DNA of 39,770 bases. Source: Pseudomonadota bacterium (GTDB lineage Bacteria; Pseudomonadota; Gammaproteobacteria; UBA1113). Positions 6,533 to 14,885 of this stretch are shown here, piece after piece. The DNA lies in contig JAJXVU010000021.1 in assembly GCA_021781965.1 (NCBI GenBank), forward strand, positions 1 through 39,770, given 5' to 3'. The notes under the pieces are model-generated. The model saw only the letters and a program-made list of their open reading frames with translations. It was not told where the DNA came from and did no database searches. The translations under genes were made by a program, and so were the position numbers. Each line of letters begins with the position of its first letter. The first letter of the stretch is position 1.

Positions 6533-7513
6533 TTGAACAGTAAATATATCGAAGAAAAAATAAGTTTTATTCCGATTGACAATGATCGATTGGCTAAACT
6601 GTGCGGGCAATTTGATGAGAATCTACGCTTTATCGAGAAACGTTTGCAGGTTATAATTGCTCCTCGCAGTGGCTCTTTTAAAATCAGTGGCGAAGCGGAA
6701 TCTGTGCTTAAAACAGCTAGAATTTTAACTGATCTGTATGAGAAAACTAAGCGCCATGCAGATTTAACATTGGATGATATCCACTTATTATTAGGTGATC
6801 GCTTAATGGACACATTATCTTATCCTAGTGGTACAGATGAAGAAAAATTTGAAATCTTAAATCGTGCTGGCCGATTGAGTGCTAAAAGCGAAAATCAACA
6901 AGATTATCTGAACGCTATCCAAAATAATCCTATTGTTTTTGCTGTAGGCCCCGCGGGTACCGGTAAAACGTATTTAGCGGTCGCTATGGCGGTTGATGCT
7001 TTACAAAAAGAACTGGTACAGCGTATCATTTTAACACGCCCTGCTGTTGAAGCAGGCGAACGTTTAGGCTATTTGCCGGGTGACCTAGCGCAGAAAGTGG
7101 ATCCTTATTTGCGCCCTCTCTACGATGCCTTATATGAAATGCTAGGCCCAGAGCAAGTTACCCGACTCTTGGCTAAAAACCGTATTGAGCTGGCGCCACT
7201 CGCTTATATGCGTGGCCGTACTTTGAATAACGCTTTTATCATTTTAGATGAAGGGCAAAATACCACACGTGAACAAATGAAAATGTTTTTAACCCGTATA
7301 GGCTTTGGCTCTATCGCTGTGGTCACAGGCGATATTACGCAAATTGACTTACCACGCGTCGTACCGTCTGGACTCATCCATGCGATTGAGGTGTTAAAAT
7401 CTGTAGAGGATGTTCATGTTACCTATTTTGAAGCCAAAGACGCTGTGCGTCACCCCATAGTGCAAAAAGTCATTCGAGCTTATGAACAATATGATGATGA
7501 TCACGACATATGA
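6533..7513 (+). CDS. ybeZ: PhoH-like ATPase (YbeZ)
   Basis: A 326-residue PhoH-family P-loop ATPase, probably linked to RNA metabolism together with YbeY. Walker A GPAGTGKT is at residues 139-146, a Walker B block LDEGQNTT follows, and the VTGDITQIDLP motif is typical. The N-terminal 100 residues resemble a KH-like domain. The start is TTG at 6533 with GGTGA just before; no ATG in frame would keep the N-terminal domain. The stop overlaps the ybeY start by 4 bp, which points to translational coupling. Confidence 0.93.
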   Translation: MNSKYIEEKISFIPIDNDRLAKLCGQFDENLRFIEKRLQVIIAPRSGSFKISGEAESVLKTARILTDLYEKTKRHADLTLDDIHLLLGDRLMDTLSYPSGTDEEKFEILNRAGRLSAKSENQQDYLNAIQNNPIVFAVGPAGTGKTYLAVAMAVDALQKELVQRIILTRPAVEAGERLGYLPGDLAQKVDPYLRPLYDALYEMLGPEQVTRLLAKNRIELAPLAYMRGRTLNNAFIILDEGQNTTREQMKMFLTRIGFGSIAVVTGDITQIDLPRVVPSGLIHAIEVLKSVEDVHVTYFEAKDAVRHPIVQKVIRAYEQYDDDHDI

Positions 7514-8052
7514 TTAAAGCGCCCATGCTAGACTTTAACTTACAAGCCATAGATACATCTGTACCCCTAGCAGATGAAAGTCAATTTAACACTTGGTGTT
7601 TAGAAACTTTGTCTTATGCCATGGCGCATGCCGAACCTTTAAATCTACACTCTGCTTGGGAAATTACGCTGCGCATAGTCGATGCCGAAGAAGGTAAAAA
7701 GCTTAATGCCAATTATCGCCATAAAGACTATGCTACCAATGTATTGTCCTTTTATTACGATGATCCTTTTGCCGACTTAGAGTTTGCAGATGAAGACGGT
7801 GAATTTATATCCGAAGAACCTATAGGCCAGGGAGATATAGTGTTGTGTGCGCCGGTTGTGATCAAAGAAGCTGCTGAGCAGAAGAAATCTATCCTGGAGC
7901 ATACAGCACATTTAACGGTGCATTCTACCCTACATTTATTGGGTTATGATCACGAAACAGAACAAGATGCGACTGTCATGGAAAATCTTGAGATCGCCAT
8001 TTTACGACAACTTGGTTTTAACAACCCTTATGAGGAAATAGTGACATTATGA
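7510..8052 (+). CDS. ybeY: Endoribonuclease YbeY
   Basis: A metal-dependent single-strand endoribonuclease needed for 16S rRNA 3' maturation and ribosome quality control. The zinc motif H-x3-H-x5-H is present as H138, H142 and H148 in HLTVHSTLHLLGYDHE. The NYRHKDYATNVLSF block is also typical. The 180-residue length is slightly above the usual 155, with an extended N-terminus. The ATG at 7510 overlaps the ybeZ stop (ATGA); an ATG five codons later is an alternative. The stop overlaps the corC start in the same way. Confidence 0.94.
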   Translation: MIKAPMLDFNLQAIDTSVPLADESQFNTWCLETLSYAMAHAEPLNLHSAWEITLRIVDAEEGKKLNANYRHKDYATNVLSFYYDDPFADLEFADEDGEFISEEPIGQGDIVLCAPVVIKEAAEQKKSILEHTAHLTVHSTLHLLGYDHETEQDATVMENLEIAILRQLGFNNPYEEIVTL

Positions 8053-8915
8053 ACGACGAACTTGACAATGAAGAATCTCATCAGAAAGGCTGGCTAGAAC
8101 GCTTAAGTCACGTGTTATTGAGAGAACCTCATGATAAAGACGAATTGACCGAATTGCTGCGTCATGCAGCGGAACGCGGTATTATCCCTAACAATGCGTT
8201 GCAAATGATAGAAGGCGTACTGTCGGTCTCTGAATTACAAGCACGCGACATCATGGTACCGCGTTCGCAAATGGTTGTAGTCGAAATTGACGAAACTGTC
8301 GACGAATTTTTGCCACGCATCACGGAATGTGGCCATTCTCGCTTCCCAGTAATTGGCGAAAATCGCGACGAAGTAATTGGCATATTGTTGGCTAAAGATT
8401 TGCTGAATTATGACCTTAAAAAAGAAGGTTCTAATCATGCCATTCAAATTGACAGCTTGCTGCGTAAAGCCATCTTTATTCCTGAAAGTAAACGCGTCGA
8501 TGTGTTATTGCGCGAATTCCGCATGGAATACAATCATATGGCCATCGTCGTCGATGAATACGGTGGTGTTTCAGGATTAATTACCATAGAAGACATTTTA
8601 GAAGAAATCGTTGGTGAAATTGAAGATGAATACGATATAGACGATGAAGCCAATATCACTACCGTCGACAAACGTCATTTCATTATCAAAGCTATCACCC
8701 CCATAGAAGAATTTAATGAATATTTTAAATTAAAATGGAGCAACGAAGAATTCGACACTGTAGGCGGTATTTTAGTGGCAGAGTTAGGACATTTACCTAA
8801 GAAAGGCGAGCGCATATCTTTTGATGATTTAAATTTCAAAATATTGCAAGCCGATAGCCGTAGGGTGAAGACGCTGGAATTGGTGTTAGCGGAAGATTAT
8901 AGCCCACCTCAATGA
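8049..8915 (+). CDS. corC: CBS-domain protein CorC/YbeX
   Basis: A 288-residue cytoplasmic protein with two CBS domains (about residues 70-190; MVPRSQMVVVEID and the VVDEYGGVSGLITIEDILEEIVGEI block) followed by a CorC/HlyC transporter-associated domain. It has been linked to magnesium/cobalt efflux and, with YbeY/YbeZ, to ribosome function. It overlaps ybeY by 4 bp and is the last gene of the cluster. In many relatives lnt follows; here the next gene is clpA on the other strand. Confidence 0.92.
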   Translation: MNDELDNEESHQKGWLERLSHVLLREPHDKDELTELLRHAAERGIIPNNALQMIEGVLSVSELQARDIMVPRSQMVVVEIDETVDEFLPRITECGHSRFPVIGENRDEVIGILLAKDLLNYDLKKEGSNHAIQIDSLLRKAIFIPESKRVDVLLREFRMEYNHMAIVVDEYGGVSGLITIEDILEEIVGEIEDEYDIDDEANITTVDKRHFIIKAITPIEEFNEYFKLKWSNEEFDTVGGILVAELGHLPKKGERISFDDLNFKILQADSRRVKTLELVLAEDYSPPQ

Positions 8916-8943
8916 AAATGCGGATAATAAGATGCAAAATTCT

Positions 8944-8966
8944 GAGCCGCGACCGTCAGGGAGCGG
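8944..8966. repeat. GAGCCGCGACC palindromic repeat, copy 1
   Basis: GAGCCGCGACC-GTCA-GGGAGCGG forms a GC-rich imperfect stem. Near-identical motifs occur at 11543-11564 (same strand) and at 24353-24377 (opposite strand), all in gaps at gene ends. It behaves like a REP-type intergenic repeat. It follows corC but has no T tract. Confidence 0.65.
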
Positions 8967-9019
8967 AAAATGAACGAATAACAGGAGATGTAAAATAATC
9001 CTTTTTTGAAACAAGCTCC

Positions 9020-9046
9020 TCGACTACGGCCTCACAGCCGCGTCGA
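9020..9046. terminator. Possible terminator hairpin between corC and clpA
   Basis: TCGAC-TA-CGGC (9020-9030) pairs with GCCG-C-GTCGA (9037-9046) around CTCACA, giving nine base pairs with an internal loop. It lies 26 bp beyond the clpA stop on the - strand. No clear U-rich tail follows it in the clpA direction, so the terminator function is uncertain. Confidence 0.4.
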
Positions 9047-9071
9047 AGATGATAAAGTTTTAGTTGAGATC

Positions 9072-11357
9072 TTAGGATCCACTGGTTACCGTCTCATCAC
9101 TGGGTATGGCCACAGTACGTAAATCATTGTCTACCACTTTCAGCTGTACCGTACCACCTTGCATTAGCACACCAAACAACATTTCATCGGCCAAAGGTTT
9201 TTTGATTTTCTCTTGAATAAGACGTGCCATCGGACGAGCACCCATTTTTTCATCATAACCATTAACCGCGAGCCAATGTTTAGCTTCACTATCCACTTTC
9301 AATTTAATCTTACGTTCTTCCAACTGTACTTCTAATTCCATCAAAAATTTATTGACTACACTTTCAACAGTTTGCATATCCAAAGACTGGAATTGCACAA
9401 TAGCATCGAGACGATTTCTAAATTCTGGTGTAAAAATACGTTTAATGGTTATCAAAGCATCACTATGCTGTTCTTGCTCGGTAAAACCCATCGTATTCTT
9501 AGAAAAATCTTCGGCTCCGGCATTAGTCGTCATGATTAAAATGACATTGCGGAAATTAGCCTTACGGCCATTGGTATCGGTTAAGGTACCGTGATCCATG
9601 ACTTGTAATAATAAGTTGTAAACATCATGATGCGCTTTTTCAATTTCATCCAATAACACGACGGAATATGGATGACGCGTCACAGCTTCGGTTAATAAAC
9701 CTCCCTCATCATATCCTACATAGCCCGGAGGAGCACCAATTAAACGCGATACGGTATGTTTTTCCATATATTCCGACATATCGAAACGAATGAGTTCCAC
9801 ACCCATCAACTGCGCCAACCTACGCGTGACTTCGGTTTTACCTACACCCGTAGGACCGGCCAATAAGAAACAGCCTACCGGTTTATCGACTTCACGCAAT
9901 CCCGCGCGTGACAATTTAATGGCAGCGCCCAGAGCTTCAATCGCTTCGTCTTGACCAAAGATCATCATTTTTAAATCGCGTACTAAACTGCGCAACACTT
10001 CTTTATCTGATGTAGAAACTGTTTTAGTCGGTACATGCGCCATTTGCGCCACCACTTGTTCAATTTCAGCGGAATTAATAATGCGTTTCTTATGGCCATC
10101 TGCTTGTAAGGCTTGATGTGCACCCGCTTCGTCTACGATATCAATGGCTTTATCGGGTAAAAAGCGATCTGTGATAAATCTAGATGATAATTCAGCGGCA
10201 GCACGCAGCGCTTTTAAGGAATAACGAATGCCATGGTGAAATTCGAATTTGCGGCGCAAACCTTTCAATATTTGGTAGGTTTGCTCTACTGTGGGTTCAT
10301 TGATATCGACTCTTTGAAAACGTCTGGCCAAAGCGTGGTCCTTTTCAAAAATACCGCGGTATTCCTGATAAGTTGTAGCGCCTATGCATTTTAAGTTACC
10401 CGCAGTTAACAGCGGTTTAATTAAATTAGATGCATCCATAACCCCGCCCGATGCCGCACCCGCACCGACGATGGTGTGAATCTCATCGATAAACAAAATA
10501 GCGCCGGGTTGTGCACTCAATTCTTGTACCAATTGTTTAAACCGTTTTTCGAAGTCACCACGATATTTGGTACCGGCTAATAAATTGCCTAAGTCTAATG
10601 AATAGACGGTACAATGGCTGATGATTTGCGGTACTTTATTTTCAACAATTAACTTAGCCAAACCTTCAGCAATCGCGGTTTTACCCACGCCAGCTTCACC
10701 CACCAATAAAGGATTATTTTTACGTCTGCGGCATAGGGCTTGTATAGTTAAAGCAATTTCTTCTTCACGGCCAATTAGAGGATCAATTTTCCCCGTCATT
10801 GCTAATACGTTTAAATTACTAGTATAGGCTTCCAATGCAGTTTGCCCACTAGAACCACCTTCATCTTCTCCCAGTGGCGAATGCATACCGTCGGTTTTAA
10901 ACGGCGATGGAAATTCTTGTGGCTTATTGGTTGCCCCTTGGCTCAGATAATTGACTATATCTAAGCGATTAACTTGTGCATTTTTTAGAATTTGTACTGC
11001 TTCGCTGTCTGGTTCGCTGAATATAGCTGCCAAAACATTTGCGCCATCCACTTCGCTCCGTCCAGTGGATTGCCCCACGTGAAACACCGCCCGTTGCAAG
11101 ACACGTTTAAAACCTAAGGTGGTTTGTATTTCTTGTTTGTCTTCCGTTATAGGATGGCTGGGTATCTTTTCCAAGGCTTCCGATAATTGAAAATAGATTT
11201 GATCTACATCCGCACCACAAGCCAATAAGGCATCTAATGCAGATACGTTTTTTAATAACGCAAATAACAGATGCTCTATAGTAATATATTCATGCGAGCG
11301 ATCCCTGGCTTCTTTAAAAGCTTGATTGAGCGTAAGCTCCAATTCTCGATTCAACAC
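9072..11357 (-). CDS. clpA: ATP-dependent Clp protease ATP-binding subunit ClpA
   Basis: An AAA+ unfoldase that feeds substrates to ClpP. With the start chosen here it has 761 residues (E. coli 758). The N-domain begins MLNRELELTLNQAF. D1 has Walker A GEAGVGKT and the IDEIHTIVGAG block; D2 has Walker A GPTGVGKT, DEIEKAHHDVYNLL and the ARPMARLIQ motif. The ClpP-binding loop reads MGF where E. coli has IGL. The start is GTG at 11357, with GGAGG eight bases upstream and an excellent match to the family N-terminus; the frame is open 11 codons further, but those codons precede the ribosome-binding site. The adaptor gene clpS, usually just upstream, is not there. Confidence 0.95.
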   Translation of the reverse strand: MLNRELELTLNQAFKEARDRSHEYITIEHLLFALLKNVSALDALLACGADVDQIYFQLSEALEKIPSHPITEDKQEIQTTLGFKRVLQRAVFHVGQSTGRSEVDGANVLAAIFSEPDSEAVQILKNAQVNRLDIVNYLSQGATNKPQEFPSPFKTDGMHSPLGEDEGGSSGQTALEAYTSNLNVLAMTGKIDPLIGREEEIALTIQALCRRRKNNPLLVGEAGVGKTAIAEGLAKLIVENKVPQIISHCTVYSLDLGNLLAGTKYRGDFEKRFKQLVQELSAQPGAILFIDEIHTIVGAGAASGGVMDASNLIKPLLTAGNLKCIGATTYQEYRGIFEKDHALARRFQRVDINEPTVEQTYQILKGLRRKFEFHHGIRYSLKALRAAAELSSRFITDRFLPDKAIDIVDEAGAHQALQADGHKKRIINSAEIEQVVAQMAHVPTKTVSTSDKEVLRSLVRDLKMMIFGQDEAIEALGAAIKLSRAGLREVDKPVGCFLLAGPTGVGKTEVTRRLAQLMGVELIRFDMSEYMEKHTVSRLIGAPPGYVGYDEGGLLTEAVTRHPYSVVLLDEIEKAHHDVYNLLLQVMDHGTLTDTNGRKANFRNVILIMTTNAGAEDFSKNTMGFTEQEQHSDALITIKRIFTPEFRNRLDAIVQFQSLDMQTVESVVNKFLMELEVQLEERKIKLKVDSEAKHWLAVNGYDEKMGARPMARLIQEKIKKPLADEMLFGVLMQGGTVQLKVVDNDLRTVAIPSDETVTSGS

Positions 11358-11486
11358 GGTTATTTCCTCCAACAAGACAGCGTTCGCCAAAACGCCTTTA
11401 ATTTCACTTCCCCTACTTATAACCTTAGCTTAAAAATACAAATATTGCCTAATTTCATGCTGTAAAAGCATAAAAAATGAATACAA

Positions 11487-11515
11487 TTTATACAGAACGA
11501 GCAAAATATTATCAA
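11487..11515 (-). promoter_or_regulatory. Sigma70 promoter of clpA
   Basis: Read on the - strand, TTGATA (11515-11510) and TATAAA (11492-11487) are separated by exactly 17 bp, each matching five of six consensus bases. The leader to the GTG start would be about 120 nt. This indicates that clpA is transcribed on its own rather than from icd. Confidence 0.7.
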
Positions 11516-11542
11516 TTCACTTTTATTTCTTGCTACTGAACG

Positions 11543-11564
11543 GAGCCGCGACCTTTAGGGAGCG
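11543..11564. repeat. GAGCCGCGACC palindromic repeat, copy 2
   Basis: GAGCCGCGACC-TTTA-GGGAGCG matches the copy at 8944-8966 except for the loop and the last base. It lies 18 bp beyond the icd stop, so it could act at the 3' end of the icd transcript, but it has no U tail in that direction. Confidence 0.6.
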
Positions 11565-11582
11565 AATATTGCCACGTTTCAT

Positions 11583-12839
11583 TTACATATTTTTGTTTAT
11601 AATTTCACCAAATTCAGAACTGGAAACAAGCGTCGCACCTTCTAGCAAACGAGCGAAATCATAGGTTACCTGCTTACTGCTGATAGCACCTTCCATACCT
11701 TTGATAATGAGATCTGCCGCCTTGTCCCAACCCAAATGACGCAACATCATTTCTGCAGATAAAATGATTGAGCCTGGATTGACCTTGTCTTGTCCAGCGT
11801 ATTTAGGCGCTGTACCATGTGTTGCCTCAAAAATAGCTGTATTCGCCCCTATATTAGCGCCTGGAGCAATACCTATACCACCTACTTGAGCTGCCAGCGC
11901 ATCGGAAATATAGTCCCCATTTAGATTTAAGGTTGCGATAACACTGTATTCTTCTGGCCTTAGTAAAATCTGTTGCAAGAAGGCATCGGCAATCACATCT
12001 TTAATAACAATAGTCTTACCCGTTTTAGGATTTTTAAACGATTGCCAAGGACCAGAATCTATTATTTCTGCATTAAATTCAGAATGAGCCAAAGAATAAC
12101 CCCAGTCGCGGAAGCCGCCTTCGGTGTATTTCATGATATTACCCTTGTGAACTAGGGTCACAGAAGGCTTATCGTGATCGATGGCATATTGTATGGCTTG
12201 GCGTACTAAACGCTCTGTACCCTCTTTAGAAACCGGTTTAATGCCTATACCGCACATCTTAGGGAAACGGATTTTCTTGACGTGCATTTCATTCTGCAGA
12301 AAAGCAATGATTTTCTCCGCTTCGGGGCTGCCACCTTGCCATTCTATACCAGCATAGATATCTTCCGAATTTTCCCTAAAAATAACCATGTCTACCTTCC
12401 CGGGTTCTTTAACCGGGCTAGGCGTGCCTGCAAAATAACGTACAGGCCTTAAACAAACGTATAAATCCAGCTCTTGCCTTAAGGTCACGTTCAAAGAACG
12501 TATACCACCGCCCACCGGTGTGCTCAAAGGCCCCTTGATGGCCACCTTAAAGTCACGTATGGCTTGTAAGGTTTCTTCAGGTAAATATTGATTATCGCCA
12601 TATACGGTAACGGCTTTGTCACCTGCATAAATTTCCATCCAGGCAATGGCCTTATCGCCCCCATAAGCCTTTTTAACCGCATGATCCACCACAGCACGCA
12701 TCACCGGCGTAATGTCCACGCCTATGCCATCGCCTTCGATAAAAGGAATAATAGGATTGTTAGGGACTACACAATGGCCGTGGGCATCGTGGGTGATCTT
12801 TTGACCATTAGTAGGCACAGTAATAGAATGATAGGACAT
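11583..12839 (-). CDS. icd: NADP-dependent isocitrate dehydrogenase
   Basis: A TCA-cycle enzyme converting isocitrate and NADP+ to 2-oxoglutarate, CO2 and NADPH. The 418 residues are very close to E. coli Icd. The substrate and kinase-site loop [20 protein letters not shown] is intact, including the Ser phosphorylated by AceK in E. coli. The cofactor region [17 protein letters not shown] with the K-Y pair and the later VTYDFAR block indicate NADP rather than NAD use. The start is the ATG at 12839, with AAGGGG six bases before it; upstream in-frame codons precede this site and were rejected. Confidence 0.96.
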   Translation of the reverse strand: MSYHSITVPTNGQKITHDAHGHCVVPNNPIIPFIEGDGIGVDITPVMRAVVDHAVKKAYGGDKAIAWMEIYAGDKAVTVYGDNQYLPEETLQAIRDFKVAIKGPLSTPVGGGIRSLNVTLRQELDLYVCLRPVRYFAGTPSPVKEPGKVDMVIFRENSEDIYAGIEWQGGSPEAEKIIAFLQNEMHVKKIRFPKMCGIGIKPVSKEGTERLVRQAIQYAIDHDKPSVTLVHKGNIMKYTEGGFRDWGYSLAHSEFNAEIIDSGPWQSFKNPKTGKTIVIKDVIADAFLQQILLRPEEYSVIATLNLNGDYISDALAAQVGGIGIAPGANIGANTAIFEATHGTAPKYAGQDKVNPGSIILSAEMMLRHLGWDKAADLIIKGMEGAISSKQVTYDFARLLEGATLVSSSEFGEIINKNM

Positions 12840-12875
12840 AAAAAACCCCTTAGTATGTAAAATGATATGGGCGAT

Positions 12876-12905
12876 ATTGTACACTTTTGGGTGAGGGAAT
12901 CACAA
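12876..12905 (-). promoter_or_regulatory. Probable sigma70 promoter of icd
   Basis: On the - strand, TTGTGA (12905-12900) and TACAAT (12881-12876) are 18 bp apart, giving a leader of about 30 nt before the icd ATG. The -10 is good, the -35 moderate. Confidence 0.55.
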
Positions 12906-13032
12906 GTTGATAGGCATTGCGCTTTATTTCTTGTGCATTCACATCAATCCATACTTTCTCTAAGCTGCTAAATCCAGGGTTAAGTATTGCAATTCCCTGC
13001 TTGCTGGGCCCTGTCTGGACTTACCGTAAATG

Positions 13033-13103
13033 AATGTAGGTTGGACCTTGGCCCAATAAGGTGATTGCAATAAAAAATGTTGTGCCTAGTCCCAACCTAC
13101 ATT
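13033..13103. repeat. GTAGGTTGG inverted repeat upstream of icd
   Basis: AATGTAGGTTGG (13033-13044) and CCAACCTACATT (13092-13103) form a perfect 12-bp inverted repeat with a 47-bp interior. Flanking CCGTAA and TTACGG extend the symmetry, apart from a small insertion. The 300-bp gap 12840-13139 holds this element, the icd promoter and no visible gene. Similar GTAGGTTGGG palindromes are common intergenic repeats in many bacteria. Confidence 0.6.
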
Positions 13104-13139
13104 ACGGGGCTTTTCTTGAAAATGGCGAATGATTCTGAT

Positions 13140-13946
13140 TTAAGCAAAATGATATGACATGCCCAACATAACTGAATTAGTGCTGATGCTTGCTTTCGAG
13201 CTGTCCGTTACAGTTCCTGTTATAGGTATGTTGGCAGGATCTGGGTTGTTAATAGCGCTAGTCGTTGGGCCACTATCATGAATTGTGCCATAGTTAGCAT
13301 GAGTATATTCGAGCTTCATGGATAGGTTTTGTGTAAGATAATGTTCAATACCCAATCCTAATAATAACCCATTTTCGTAACCAGAATCACTAAAACTGTT
13401 ACTGCTGGACAGTGTAATTGGGGCTTGGATAGTCTGGTCATAATTGGCAGAATTTTTTACATCAAAATTTCCCCAGGCTACGCCGATTTTGCCATAAAGC
13501 AGGGTATTTTTATCAAATACTATACCCGGAACCAAGGCTATGTTAAATTGATTGCTTAGCTTCACGGTTGTTTTTTCAATAATGTTTAGGCTGCCATCAG
13601 GTTGTTGTAGGGGTTGAGCTGCATCGGTTTCTAGATCTTGCCACACAGCATTGCCTTCAATGCCCAAATACCATCGTTGCGAAAAAACATGGCCAAAACC
13701 AAGGTTAAGATCGCCCAAAAAAGAAGTATCTGTTAGAGTTTCTTTATTGTTTTTTACTATATCAAAGATATTGGTAGTATTGAAAAGTACGGCATTTATT
13801 TCAATGCTCTGATTAACATTCACGCGACTTTGGCTACCGCCAAGACCGCCTCCAAAGTAAAAGCCATCAAATTCTTGTGCATAAATTGAAACGCTCAATA
13901 AACTTAGCAAGGAGACTAATCCGATTTGTTTTTGGGTTCTTAACAT
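13140..13946 (-). CDS. Outer-membrane beta-barrel protein (paralogue 1)
   Basis: A 268-residue exported protein of the OmpA-like/opacity porin type. Residues 1 to about 23 are a signal peptide ending SIYAQ. The mature protein opens with FDGFYFGGGLGGSQS and has alternating polar/hydrophobic strands throughout (GFGHVFSQRWYLGIEG, LLYGKIGVAWGNF, LLLGLGIEHYL, LSMKLEYTHANYG). The end, SVMLGMSYHFA, has the aromatic pattern of a barrel closing strand. The ATG at 13946 was chosen because GGAG lies nine bases before it, exactly as in the neighbouring paralogue; the longer frame starts ahead of that site. It is strongly similar along its whole length to the protein at 13988-14791. Function unknown; relatives in Legionella and Coxiella are abundant surface proteins. 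Confidence 0.85.
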   Translation of the reverse strand: MLRTQKQIGLVSLLSLLSVSIYAQEFDGFYFGGGLGGSQSRVNVNQSIEINAVLFNTTNIFDIVKNNKETLTDTSFLGDLNLGFGHVFSQRWYLGIEGNAVWQDLETDAAQPLQQPDGSLNIIEKTTVKLSNQFNIALVPGIVFDKNTLLYGKIGVAWGNFDVKNSANYDQTIQAPITLSSSNSFSDSGYENGLLLGLGIEHYLTQNLSMKLEYTHANYGTIHDSGPTTSAINNPDPANIPITGTVTDSSKASISTNSVMLGMSYHFA

Positions 13947-13987
13947 ATTGCTATACTCCATTTTAGAATATCGTAGTTACGCTGATC

Positions 13988-14791
13988 TTAAGTCAAATGG
14001 TAGGCTACGCCCAGCATGACTGAGTTGGTGCTGGCACTTACTCCGGCGCTATCTGCCATAAATCCAGTTACAGTGGCCAAATCTGGGATAGGGTTATTAA
14101 TACCACTCGTAACTGGGCTATTATCATGCAATGTGCCGTAGTTAACATGGGTGTATTCGAGCTTAATAGATAGGTTTTTTGTAAGATAGTGTTCAATCCC
14201 CAATCCTAATAATAAACCGTTCTCGTATCCAGAATCACTAAAGCCGTTGCTACTGGACAGTGTGGATCCAGGTTGAATAACTTGGCTATAATTTGCCGAA
14301 TTTTTTATATCAAAATTTCCCCAGGCTGCGCCGATCTTACCATAGAGTAGCGTATTTTCATGTAATACAATACCGGGAACTAATGCTACATTAAATTGAT
14401 TGTTTAATTCAACTTTTGTGTTTTGCGTAAAGCTGAGTTGACCAACACGTTCTTGTGTTGAGGGAGATGCGTTGACTTCAAGATTTTGCCACACAGCATC
14501 GCCTTCAATGCCCAAATACCATCGTTGCGAAAAAACATGGCCAAAACCTAGATTAAGATTGCCTAGAAATGAATTATCCGTTAGATTTGTTTTATTGCTT
14601 TGGACCACATCGAATAGAGGAGTCCCATCGACCGATGGTTTTGTTTCAAGATTTTGATTAACATCCACATTACTTTGGCTACCGCCAAGACCGCCTCCAA
14701 AGTAAAAGCCGTCAAATGCCGCCGCATACATAGATATGCTAAATAAACTAAGCAAAGCGGCTAATCCAATTTGCTTTTGAGATTTTAACAT
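13988..14791 (-). CDS. Outer-membrane beta-barrel protein (paralogue 2)
   Basis: A 267-residue paralogue of the next gene, only 41 bp upstream of it on the same strand. The signal peptide ends SMYAAA and the mature start is FDGFYFGGGLGGSQS. The strand motifs are nearly identical (GHVFSQRWYLGIEGDAVWQ, LLYGKIGAAWGNF, SDSGYENGLLLGLGIEHYL). Divergence is concentrated in two places: the loop after about residue 45 and the segment near residues 105-120, both expected to face outside. The C-terminus is SVMLGVAYHLT. GGAG lies nine bases before the ATG, and a good promoter lies at 14825-14853. The pair probably forms one transcript. Confidence 0.86.
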   Translation of the reverse strand: MLKSQKQIGLAALLSLFSISMYAAAFDGFYFGGGLGGSQSNVDVNQNLETKPSVDGTPLFDVVQSNKTNLTDNSFLGNLNLGFGHVFSQRWYLGIEGDAVWQNLEVNASPSTQERVGQLSFTQNTKVELNNQFNVALVPGIVLHENTLLYGKIGAAWGNFDIKNSANYSQVIQPGSTLSSSNGFSDSGYENGLLLGLGIEHYLTKNLSIKLEYTHVNYGTLHDNSPVTSGINNPIPDLATVTGFMADSAGVSASTNSVMLGVAYHLT

Positions 14792-14824
14792 GCATTCATA
14801 CTCCTTTTAAAAAATGCTGTCGGC

Positions 14825-14853
14825 AGTGTAACATTCATAGGGTACCCTGTAAA
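14825..14853 (-). promoter_or_regulatory. Sigma70 promoter of the outer-membrane protein pair
   Basis: On the - strand, TTTACA (14853-14848) and TACACT (14830-14825) are separated by 17 bp. This gives a short leader of about 28 nt before the ribosome-binding site and ATG at 14791. Confidence 0.55.
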
Positions 14854-14885
14854 TAGCAATTCATATGTAGGATAGTTAATGTATT

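Noticed and set aside
8944..9046. A CRISPR array or clustered repeats in the corC-clpA gap
   Set aside because: There are two different single palindromes with no regular spacers. No CRISPR-like array is visible anywhere in the window.
11358..11582. A degraded clpS between icd and clpA
   Set aside because: Reading all three frames on the - strand gives no ClpS-like segment, only a short peptide and the promoter region.
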